NCBI GenBank assembly: GCA_902362705.1
Contig: CABIXK010000002.1
Span: forward strand, 124,001-188,000
Direction: 5' to 3'
Origin: Rikenellaceae bacterium
GTDB lineage: Bacteria; Bacteroidota; Bacteroidia; Bacteroidales; Rikenellaceae
DNA length: 64,000 nucleotides
Program-made: the position numbers and the translations under genes
Shown here: positions 53,758-61,632 of the stretch, in pieces
How positions within the stretch are numbered: the first letter of the stretch is position 1
Layout of the letters: each line of letters begins with the position of its first letter
The notes under the pieces: model-generated
The model's database searches: none
Seen by the model: the letters and a program-made list of their open reading frames with translations, nothing else
Told to the model about the DNA's origin: nothing

Positions 53758-55023
53758 ATGAAACGGACCAAAGAGATATTCACCTTCCGCGACGCGCAGA
53801 AGCAGACCGGCCCCGTGGCCTTCATGACGATGCTCAAGCCGGCCGGCTCGGCCTGCAACCTCGACTGCACCTACTGCTACTACCTCGACAAGGCGGCGCA
53901 GTACGGCGGGCGCGAGGCGGTGATGAGCGACGAGCTGCTGGAGCTCTATGTGCGGCAGTACATCGAGGCCAACGACGTGCCGACGGTGCAGTTCTGCTGG
54001 CACGGGGGCGAGCCCCTGCTGCTGGGCATCGACTTCTACGCCCGGGCGATGGAGCTGCAGCGCAAATACGCCGGCGGCAAGCGCATCGAGAACACGTTGC
54101 AGACCAACGGCACGCTGGTCAACGAGCGGTGGTGCGAGCTCTTCGCCGCCAACAACTTTCTGGTGGGGCTCTCGCTCGACGGCCCCGAGGATATACACGA
54201 CGCATTCCGCCTGACGAAGGGCGGCCGGCCCACTTTCTCCCGCGTCATGCGCACGGTGGAGCTCTTCCGCAGCGGCGGGGTGGAGTACAACACGCTGAGC
54301 GTGGTCAACCGCCTCTCGGAGGGGCGCGGGGCGGAGATCTACCGCTTCTTCCGCGACACGGTCCGCAGCCGCTACATGCAGTTCCTGCCCGCCGTGGAGC
54401 ACGTGGTCGATGTCGAGGGGTTCCACCGTCCGATGATCGTCTCGCCCGAGAGGGAGGGGGCGCGCCTGGCCGAGTGGTCGGTCACGGCCGGGGGCTACGG
54501 GGAGTTTCTCTGCGACGTGTTCGACCAGTGGGTCGTCGGCGACGTGGGGCAGACCTTCGTGCAGCTGTTCGATGCCACGCTGGCCCAGTGGTGCGGCGTC
54601 GAGCCGGGGGTCTGCTCGATGGGCGAGACGTGCGGCGACGCGCTGGTGGTGGAGCACAACGGCGACGTCTACTCGTGCGACCACTTCGTCTACCCCGAGC
54701 ACTGCCTGGGCAACATCCGCGAGACCCCGCTCGCCGAGATCTACCGCTCGGCGCGTCGCCGCGACTTCGGGCTGGCCAAGCGCAACGCCCTGCCGGCCGA
54801 GTGTCTGGCGTGCCGCTACTATTTCGCCTGCCGGGGCGAGTGCCCCAAGCACCGCTTCGAGACGGGGGCCGACGGCTGCCGCAAGAACTCGCTCTGCGCG
54901 GGGCTCATGCGCTACTTCCGCCACGCCGAGCCCTACATGGATCATATGCGCGACCTGCTCGCGCGCCAGCAGTCGCCCGCGTGGGTCATCCCCTTCGCGC
55001 GCAAGCGGATGGGATTCATTTAA
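53758..55023 (+). CDS. Anaerobic sulfatase-maturating-type radical SAM/SPASM enzyme
   Basis: Radical SAM protein that oxidises an active-site Cys or Ser of sulfatases to formylglycine without oxygen. The 421-residue protein has the SAM-cluster motif CNLDCTYC (about residues 34-41) followed by YYLDKAA. FCWHGGEPLL and QTNGTLVN are also typical. The SPASM-type C-terminal cysteines include CSMGETCGD, CDHFVYPEHCLGN, CLACRYYFACRGECPKHR and CAGL. No sulfatase gene is in the window, so targets must lie elsewhere, as is usual in gut Bacteroidales. Confidence 0.92.
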   Translation: MKRTKEIFTFRDAQKQTGPVAFMTMLKPAGSACNLDCTYCYYLDKAAQYGGREAVMSDELLELYVRQYIEANDVPTVQFCWHGGEPLLLGIDFYARAMELQRKYAGGKRIENTLQTNGTLVNERWCELFAANNFLVGLSLDGPEDIHDAFRLTKGGRPTFSRVMRTVELFRSGGVEYNTLSVVNRLSEGRGAEIYRFFRDTVRSRYMQFLPAVEHVVDVEGFHRPMIVSPEREGARLAEWSVTAGGYGEFLCDVFDQWVVGDVGQTFVQLFDATLAQWCGVEPGVCSMGETCGDALVVEHNGDVYSCDHFVYPEHCLGNIRETPLAEIYRSARRRDFGLAKRNALPAECLACRYYFACRGECPKHRFETGADGCRKNSLCAGLMRYFRHAEPYMDHMRDLLARQQSPAWVIPFARKRMGFI

Positions 55024-55102
55024 TTAAGTTAAGTGATTAAGTAAAAAGTGAGAAGTAGGGGGCGGGCGCCTGAAAGCCGTCCCGCAAAGCTGCCCCGGAA
55101 TG

Positions 55103-55141
55103 AAAAACCGGCCGCTTCCCCGTTCGGGGGAAGCGGCCGGT
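55103..55141 (-). terminator. Intrinsic terminator of rnpB
   Basis: Perfect 15-bp stem (55107-55121 with 55127-55141) with a 5-nt loop. The A-tract at 55103-55107 reads as TTTTT on the minus strand, directly after the RNase P RNA 3' end. Confidence 0.88.
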
Positions 55142-55147
55142 GCGTTT

Positions 55148-55513
55148 GCAGGCCCTGTAAGCCGGGTTCTGTTCCCGGGCCGAAGCCCGGGCCCCTGTCA
55201 TTTATCTAGGACGACGGTCTCCCGCCGCCTCGAGCAACCTACCCCCCGGCATCGGGCGAGCAACCCTTGACTGCCGGTATACACGGTCTTGCAACCCACG
55301 GGACGTACGGCCGGTCGACATCGCTGCCTCCGCGGTGGGCTCTTACCCCGCCTTTTCACCCTTACCCGGCCGGAATGCGCATTCCCGCCGGGCGGTCGTT
55401 CTCTGTTACGCTCCCATGCCCTCGCGGACATCAAGTCGTTAGCTTGCGTGGTGCTCTGCGTTGCCCGGACTTTCCTCCCCCGGATCGCTCCGGCGGCGAC
55501 AGAGCGGGCCTGC
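55148..55513 (-). ncRNA. rnpB: RNase P RNA (bacterial class A)
   Basis: The catalytic RNA that matures tRNA 5' ends. On the minus strand the 5' part reads GAGGAAAGTCCGGGCAACGC at the conserved P3/P4 junction. The middle has AGGGTGAAAAGGCGGGGTAA. The 3' part has TAGATAAATGACAGG and then ACAGAACCCGGCTTACAG. GCAGGCCC at the 5' end pairs with GGGCCTGC at the 3' end (helix P1), which sets both ends to within a few bases. Length is about 366 nt, normal for class A. A -7 box stands just upstream and a strong terminator follows. Confidence 0.96.
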
Positions 55514-55517
55514 GGCG

Positions 55518-55525
55518 CAAAGGTA
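55518..55525 (-). promoter_or_regulatory. -7 promoter box for rnpB
   Basis: TACCTTTG on the minus strand, about 5 bases upstream of the inferred RNase P RNA 5' end, consistent with the expected transcription start. Confidence 0.7.
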
Positions 55526-55688
55526 GTGAAAAGCCCCCGATTACGACGCCTCCCGGGCCGAATTTTTTCGCCGGGCGGCGCGGCGCCTGCCCGTTGGGTG
55601 CGAAAAGCCGTCCGCCGGACGGGCGCTTCCCTGCCAAGTGGCGTTTCCCTGCCGGGGGGGACGCTCCCCGGGCGCTCCCCGGGGCCGG

Positions 55689-56723
55689 CTACTCCTGCCG
55701 CTCTTCGCGAAAGATGTTGAGGTGGGCCAACAGCGGGTTGCGGCGGTCGAGCACCGCGAACTCGAGCAGCAGTAACAGCAGTGCCGCGGCCACGAGCCAC
55801 TGGTACTGTTCGTTGAACTCCTCGAAGCGGAGCGTCGAGAGCTCCGAACGCTCCATCTCGTTGATGCTCCTGACGATCTGGTCCAGGCCGATCGACTGCT
55901 TGGTGGCTCGGACGTAGGCGCCGCCGGTCGTCTCGGCGATCTCGACGAGCATCTCCTCGTTGAGCTTCGAGACGACCATGTCGCCCTTCTCGTCGCGGAT
56001 GAACTCGCCGTCGATGCGGATGGGTGCACCCTCGGGGGTGCCGATGCCTATGGTGTAGATGCGGATGCCCTGCTCGGCGGCGCGGCGCGCCACGGCCACC
56101 GCGTCGTCGTCGTGGTTCTCGCCGTCGGTGATGAGCACCGCCACGCGGCTGCGCCCCTCGCCGCCCTCGCCCGAGAAGGCGAGCAGCGCCTGCTCGAGCG
56201 CCTTGCCCACGGCCGTGCCCTGCACCGTGGCCTGCGAGGGGTCGATGCGCCGCGCGAAGGCCTTGGCCATGCGGTAGTCGGAGGTCACGGGCAGCAGCAC
56301 GCGCGGCTCGCCGGCGAAGACGATCAGCCCCACGCGCTCCTGGCGCATGCCGTCGAAGAGGCGGTCGATGGCGTATTTGGTGCGGTCGAGGCGGTTGGGC
56401 TCGAAGTCCTCGGCCAGCATCGAGTTGGAGATGTCGACCACGAGCATCATCTCGACCCCCTGCGTCTTCTCCTCGCGGAGCTTCGACCCGAACTGGGGCC
56501 GTGCGGCGGCCAGCGCGAGCAGCGCGAGCGCCGCGTCGAATAGGATGAAGCGCAGCCAGAGGCGCCCCGCGGAGCGCTCGGGCATCAGCGCGCGGAGCGT
56601 CCCGGGCCGGCCGAAGCGGGCCAGGCGCACGCGGCGGCGGTGCATCGACCACCAGAAGAGCAGCAGCGCCGCCGGTACGAGGCAGAGCAGCCAGAGGTAT
56701 TGGGGATGGGCGAATCGGAACAT
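55689..56723 (-). CDS. batB: BatB-like von Willebrand factor A membrane protein
   Basis: The protein is 344 residues. Two N-terminal transmembrane helices (about residues 8-25 and 58-77) are followed by a VWA domain (about 92-290) with an intact MIDAS start DISNS. A C-terminal membrane helix lies at about 315-332. It is the second of two VWA genes and the last gene of the MoxR-Bat operon, 5 bases after BatA. Bat proteins are linked to envelope stress and aerotolerance in Bacteroides. The start is the ATG giving MFRFAHPQYLWLL. Confidence 0.9.
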   Translation of the reverse strand: MFRFAHPQYLWLLCLVPAALLLFWWSMHRRRVRLARFGRPGTLRALMPERSAGRLWLRFILFDAALALLALAAARPQFGSKLREEKTQGVEMMLVVDISNSMLAEDFEPNRLDRTKYAIDRLFDGMRQERVGLIVFAGEPRVLLPVTSDYRMAKAFARRIDPSQATVQGTAVGKALEQALLAFSGEGGEGRSRVAVLITDGENHDDDAVAVARRAAEQGIRIYTIGIGTPEGAPIRIDGEFIRDEKGDMVVSKLNEEMLVEIAETTGGAYVRATKQSIGLDQIVRSINEMERSELSTLRFEEFNEQYQWLVAAALLLLLLEFAVLDRRNPLLAHLNIFREERQE

Positions 56724-56728
56724 CGTTC

Positions 56729-57715
56729 TCAGGGTATGCGTTTCAGAAGGAGGGTCGAGAGGAGCAGCTCGGCCGCCAGCAGCGCGAGGGCCGCGAGCAG
56801 CCATGCGAGGAAGAGTTCGTGGTAGGAGAGGTGCTCGGTGACCTCCACGCGGCTCTTCTCGAGCCGGTTGATCTCGTCGTAGATGGCTTGCAGCTTCGAC
56901 TTGTCGGTGGCGCGGAAGTAGCGGCCGCCGGTCATGGAGGCGATCTGCTCCAGCGTCTTCTCGTCGATCTCGACCTTCTGCTGCACGAAGGTGATCTGGC
57001 CGAACATGTCGACGGCGGGGTAGGGGGCCATGCCCTCCGAGCCCACGCCGATCGTGTAGACGCGGATGCCCTGCGCCGCGGCGATCTCGGCGGCCATCAG
57101 CGGGGCGATCTCGCCCCGGTTGCTCACGCCGTCCGTGAGCAGGATGACCACCTTCGACTTGGCGTCGCTCTCGCGCAGGCGGTTGATGGCCGTGGCCAGT
57201 CCGTTGCCGATGGCCGTGCCGTCCTCGATAAGACCGCTGCGGATGCGCGCCAGGAGCGTCTGCAACGTCCCCTGGTCGGTGGTCAGCGGGCTCTGCGTGA
57301 ACGACTCGCCGGCGAAGACCACCAGACCGATGCGGTCGCCGTAGCGGTCGGCGATGAACGAGGCGGCGACCTCCTTGGCCGCCGTGAGGCGGTCGGGCTT
57401 GAAGTCGCGGGCGAGCATCGAGCCCGAGACGTCGATCGACAGCACGATGTCGATGCCCTCGGTCGAGGTGGTGGAGTGCTCCTCGACCTGCTGCGGGCGG
57501 GCCAGCGCCACGACGATGCAGGCGAAGGCGGCCGAGCGCAGCACGAAGGGGAGGTGGCGCAGGTAGTAGCGCACGCTGCGCGGCGCGCGGGCCACGCCCT
57601 CGATCGACGAGATGCGCAGCGCCGCGCCGCCCCGCAGCGTCCGCCACACGTAGTAGGCGGTCATCGGCGCCAGCAGTGCCAGCAGCCAGAGTAGATGGGG
57701 TGAATGGAAGTGCAT
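56729..57715 (-). CDS. batA: BatA-like von Willebrand factor A membrane protein
   Basis: The protein is 328 residues. N-terminal hydrophobic segments (about residues 8-24 and 55-72) are followed by a VWA domain with MIDAS DVSGS (about residue 94) and the TDG loop VVILLTDGVSNRGEI. A C-terminal helix (about 305-325) completes it. The layout matches BatA: inner-membrane anchor with a periplasmic or cytoplasmic VWA domain. It lies 6 bases after the TPR gene and immediately before BatB. Confidence 0.92.
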   Translation of the reverse strand: MHFHSPHLLWLLALLAPMTAYYVWRTLRGGAALRISSIEGVARAPRSVRYYLRHLPFVLRSAAFACIVVALARPQQVEEHSTTSTEGIDIVLSIDVSGSMLARDFKPDRLTAAKEVAASFIADRYGDRIGLVVFAGESFTQSPLTTDQGTLQTLLARIRSGLIEDGTAIGNGLATAINRLRESDAKSKVVILLTDGVSNRGEIAPLMAAEIAAAQGIRVYTIGVGSEGMAPYPAVDMFGQITFVQQKVEIDEKTLEQIASMTGGRYFRATDKSKLQAIYDEINRLEKSRVEVTEHLSYHELFLAWLLAALALLAAELLLSTLLLKRIP

Positions 57716-57721
57716 GTTATA

Positions 57722-58495
57722 TTACCAATTTTTCTTGCCGCGCACGACGACGCCCTGCTTCTCCTTGAGCTTCTCCTGCGTGCGGTCCTCCTGCGCCTGT
57801 ATGGCGTCGAGCATCTGCTGCTGCTCCTGCTCCGAGAGCCCCGAGGGGCGGCTCTGCCCCTCGCCCTGCTGCGGCTTGCCCTCGCCCTGCTCCGGCTGCC
57901 GGGGCTCCTCGCCCTGCCGATCCTGCTTGTCGGGGTCGCCCTGCTGCGGGTCGTTCTGCCCGTCGCCCTGCCGGTCCTGGTTCTGGTCCTGGTCCTGGTT
58001 CTGGTTCTGGTCCTGGTTCTGGTCCTGCTGGTCGTCGTTGCCGCCGCCGTTCTGCTGCTGGTCTTCGAGCAGCTTCTTGGTGTAGGCGTAGTTGTACTTG
58101 GCCTCCATGTCGGCGGGAGCGAGGCGCAGCGACTGCTTGTAGCTCTCGAGCGCCTCCTTGTATTTCTGTTGCGAGAACTGCGCGTTGCCCAGGTTGTAGA
58201 AGGCCTCGGCCCGCTCGTCGTCGGTGCGCAGCGTGTCGGCCGCGGCGCGCGCGAGGGTCTGCTCCGACTGGTCGAAGCGCTCGGCGCGGCACAGGGCATT
58301 GCCCAGATCGTAGGTCGCCTCGAACGAGCCGGGGGCGGCCTTCAGCGCCCGCTCGTAGCGCTCGATGGCGCGCGCATAGTCGCCGCGGGCGTAGGAGCGG
58401 TTGCCCCGGCGCACGAGCCCCCGTTCGGGCAGCTGCTGGGCGCCCGCCTCGGCGGCGACGAAGAGCAGCAGGATATATGGGAAGAGTCTGTACAT
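57722..58495 (-). CDS. batC: BatC-like TPR protein with Q/D/N-rich repeat tail
   Basis: The protein is 257 residues with a signal peptide (about 1-19). Two to three tetratricopeptide repeats (about 28-140) include YARGDYARAIERYERALKAAP and FYNLGNAQFSQQKYKEALESY. A long acidic-polar low-complexity region of Gln, Asp, Asn and Gly follows (about 145-225), and then a basic C-terminus. The low-complexity part is encoded by nine tandem GGT(C/T)CT hexamers (57973-58026 on plus). It lies just before BatA here, unlike the usual batA-batB-batC order. Confidence 0.82.
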   Translation of the reverse strand: MYRLFPYILLLFVAAEAGAQQLPERGLVRRGNRSYARGDYARAIERYERALKAAPGSFEATYDLGNALCRAERFDQSEQTLARAAADTLRTDDERAEAFYNLGNAQFSQQKYKEALESYKQSLRLAPADMEAKYNYAYTKKLLEDQQQNGGGNDDQQDQNQDQNQNQDQDQNQDRQGDGQNDPQQGDPDKQDRQGEEPRQPEQGEGKPQQGEGQSRPSGLSEQEQQQMLDAIQAQEDRTQEKLKEKQGVVVRGKKNW

Positions 58496-58497
58496 GG

Positions 58498-59472
58498 CTA
58501 ACGGTCGTTTTCCATCTTCTCCTCGAGGGTCGCCGGATCGGGGTCCGCCGGCTTGGTCTCCTCGACGAAGTAGTAGCACTTGAGGTAGTCGGCCTCGTTC
58601 TCCTCGGCCTCGGGCGTCGCCTTGGCGAACTTCACCAGATCGGCGTTGCGCAGGATCGCGCCCAGGTCGCGGCGCGCCTTGTCGGGCAGCTCCGTATCGC
58701 GCAGGGCGGCGACGATCTCGTCGGAGGTCATCTCCATGGCGCCGATCTCCCAGCGGGCGGCGATGTAGGTGCGCAGGATGTCCGTGAGGCCCGAGTAGTA
58801 GAGCTTGTGGCGGTTGTTCTGCCAGAGCTTCTGGTGGTGGAGCGCCTCGAGGGCCCGGATGGCCGCCACGTGGGGCGGCAGGGGCGGCGCGGGACGGAAC
58901 AGGTCGCCCAGCCGCCTGCCGCGCGCGGCCAGCCAGCGCCTGAGGGCCCACGCCGCGGCGGCGAGCAGCGCGAGCGCCGCGAGGCCCCACGCCACATAGC
59001 CCCGGATCTCGGCGAAGCGGAACGGCAGCGTGCGCTGCCCCTTCAGGTCGAAGATCGAGTGGGAGGTCGAGTCGATCCGGAACGTCCCCACCTCCAGCAG
59101 CAGCGAGTCGCCCACCTGGAGCGTGTCGAGGATGTTCTTGTCGGCGTAGAGCACCTGCGCGCGCCCCAGGTTGAAGCGCCCCTCCTCGAAGGCGGCCAGA
59201 CGGTAGCGCTTGGCCAGGCGCAGGCGGCGCCCGTCGCGCTCGAGCGTGTCGACGGGCGGCAGGGCCACCACCTCGAAGCCGCTCCCGGCGGGGGGCTCGA
59301 AGGTGGGGAACTCGACCACCTGCACCAGGTCCTTCTCGACCTCGATGACCAGGTCGAAGCGGTCGCCGATGCCGATACTGTCGGGTTCGAGGCGCGAAGT
59401 CGTGCAGGGCGTCTCCTGCGCCCGGGCGAGGGGCGCGCAGAGCAGGAGCGCCAGCAGAAGCGTGCGTTTCAT
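58498..59472 (-). CDS. Bat-operon membrane protein with N-terminal beta-domain (DUF4381-like)
   Basis: The protein is 324 residues. A signal peptide (about 1-18) is followed by a beta-rich extracytoplasmic domain (about 20-165) resembling the first domains of BatD. A single transmembrane helix (about 172-195) precedes a basic cytoplasmic tail with helical blocks (VAAIRALEALHHQKLWQNNRHKLYYSGLTDILRTYIAARW). This organisation matches the protein usually encoded between DUF58 and BatA. It overlaps the DUF58 stop by ATGA and ends 2 bases before the TPR gene. Confidence 0.78.
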   Translation of the reverse strand: MKRTLLLALLLCAPLARAQETPCTTSRLEPDSIGIGDRFDLVIEVEKDLVQVVEFPTFEPPAGSGFEVVALPPVDTLERDGRRLRLAKRYRLAAFEEGRFNLGRAQVLYADKNILDTLQVGDSLLLEVGTFRIDSTSHSIFDLKGQRTLPFRFAEIRGYVAWGLAALALLAAAAWALRRWLAARGRRLGDLFRPAPPLPPHVAAIRALEALHHQKLWQNNRHKLYYSGLTDILRTYIAARWEIGAMEMTSDEIVAALRDTELPDKARRDLGAILRNADLVKFAKATPEAEENEADYLKCYYFVEETKPADPDPATLEEKMENDR

Positions 59473-60353
59473 CGTTGCTTGAAGAGTTTGATGAGTTCGG
59501 CCACGTAGTCCTCTTGCGTGTCGACCGTGGCCGTGTCGATGCGGTGGCGGCGCAGCAGGCCCTCGATCTCGTCGGAGCGGCGGCGCCACGCCGCGGCGTA
59601 GTGGTCGCGCACGGCGCGCGACGAGGTGTCGACCCACGCCTTGCGGCCCGTCTCGGCGTCCTGCATCTCGACGATGCCCACGTCGGGCAGCTCCGCCTCG
59701 CGGGGGTCGCAGACGCGGATGCCCACCAGGTCGTGGCGGCTGCCGGCGATCTTGAGCGCGTCCTCCAGCGCCTCGCCGTCGTGCGGCGCATCGAGGAAGT
59801 CCGAGAGGATGAAGGTCGTGCAGCGCTTCTTGTTGACGTTCGTGAGGAAGCGCACCGGCTCAGACAGACGCGTGCCCGTCGATCGGGGGCGGAAGCCCAC
59901 CAGCTCGCGGATGATGGCCAGGATGTGGCTGCGTCCCTTCTTCGGGGGGATGAACTTCTCCACGCGGTCCGAGAAGAAGATGCAGCCCACCTTGTCGTTG
60001 TTCTGCGAGGCGGAGAAGGCCAGCACGGCGGCGATCTCGGTGATCACGTGCTGCTTGGTGTGCTCGGTCGAGCCGAAGGTGCGCGAGGCCGAGACGTCGA
60101 CCAGCAGCATCGTCGTCAGCTCGCGCTCCTCCTCGTAGATCTTGATGTGGGGCTTGCACGAGCGGGCCGTGACGTTCCAGTCGATGTCGCGCACGTCGTC
60201 GCCCGCGCGGTACTCCCTCACTTCGGAAAACGACATGCCGCGCCCGCGGAAGGCCGTGTGGTACTTGCCGGCGAAGATCTCGTTCGACAGACCGCGGGTC
60301 TTGATCTCGATCTTGCGGACGCGCTTCAGAATATCGTTCTCGGTCTGCGCCAT
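59469..60353 (-). CDS. DUF58 domain protein
   Basis: The protein is 294 residues. It has the DUF58 signature GRGMSFSEVREYRAGDDVRDIDW at about residues 37-59, split by variable residues. A VWA-like half follows with MLLVDVSAS. It has no transmembrane segment, so it is probably cytoplasmic and works with the MoxR ATPase, whose gene ends 2 bases upstream. The long upstream in-frame extension is a shadow of moxR. DUF58 and MoxR together are thought to act in metal loading or assembly of VWA proteins. Confidence 0.9.
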   Translation of the reverse strand: MAQTENDILKRVRKIEIKTRGLSNEIFAGKYHTAFRGRGMSFSEVREYRAGDDVRDIDWNVTARSCKPHIKIYEEERELTTMLLVDVSASRTFGSTEHTKQHVITEIAAVLAFSASQNNDKVGCIFFSDRVEKFIPPKKGRSHILAIIRELVGFRPRSTGTRLSEPVRFLTNVNKKRCTTFILSDFLDAPHDGEALEDALKIAGSRHDLVGIRVCDPREAELPDVGIVEMQDAETGRKAWVDTSSRAVRDHYAAAWRRRSDEIEGLLRRHRIDTATVDTQEDYVAELIKLFKQR

Positions 60354-60355
60354 CG

Positions 60356-61354
<999 letters not shown>

Positions 61355-61414
61355 TATGGTTGGGTTTTTGTCTTCTATATGTTTTTTCTAACGGTTGCGG
61401 GGTCTTCCTTATTG

Positions 61415-61422
61415 CAAATGTA
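61415..61422 (-). promoter_or_regulatory. -7 promoter box for the MoxR-Bat operon
   Basis: TACATTTG on the minus strand matches TAnnTTTG. It leaves a leader of about 55 nt. Confidence 0.5.
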
Positions 61423-61619
61423 ACAATTTTTTCGGATTGTGCGCGCTCCGGCCCGTTTTGCCGCGGGGCGGGGCGTTTCCGGGCCGCAGCCTCCGGGCGG
61501 CGAAGGCCCGCGATTCCTGGCGGAATATGCTTGCCTTCGCCGGCTGCGGCCCGAGAGCCTCCCGCCCCTCGGTTTTCAATTTTCCGCTTCCGATCATCCG
61601 TTCCTCGTGAATTGTGCAC

Positions 61620-61627
61620 TATCTTTG
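61620..61627 (+). promoter_or_regulatory. -7 promoter box for the helicase gene, adjacent to the ATG
   Basis: TATCTTTG ends 5 bases before the first ATG (61633). A leaderless transcript is predicted, as for queD, rdgB and rnhB. Confidence 0.6.
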
Positions 61628-61632
61628 CGTCC

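Noticed and set aside
55198-56652. 484-codon minus-strand frame crossing the rnpB region
   Set aside because: It runs through the RNase P RNA gene and out of frame with batB. RNA signatures and the batB frame explain the region better.
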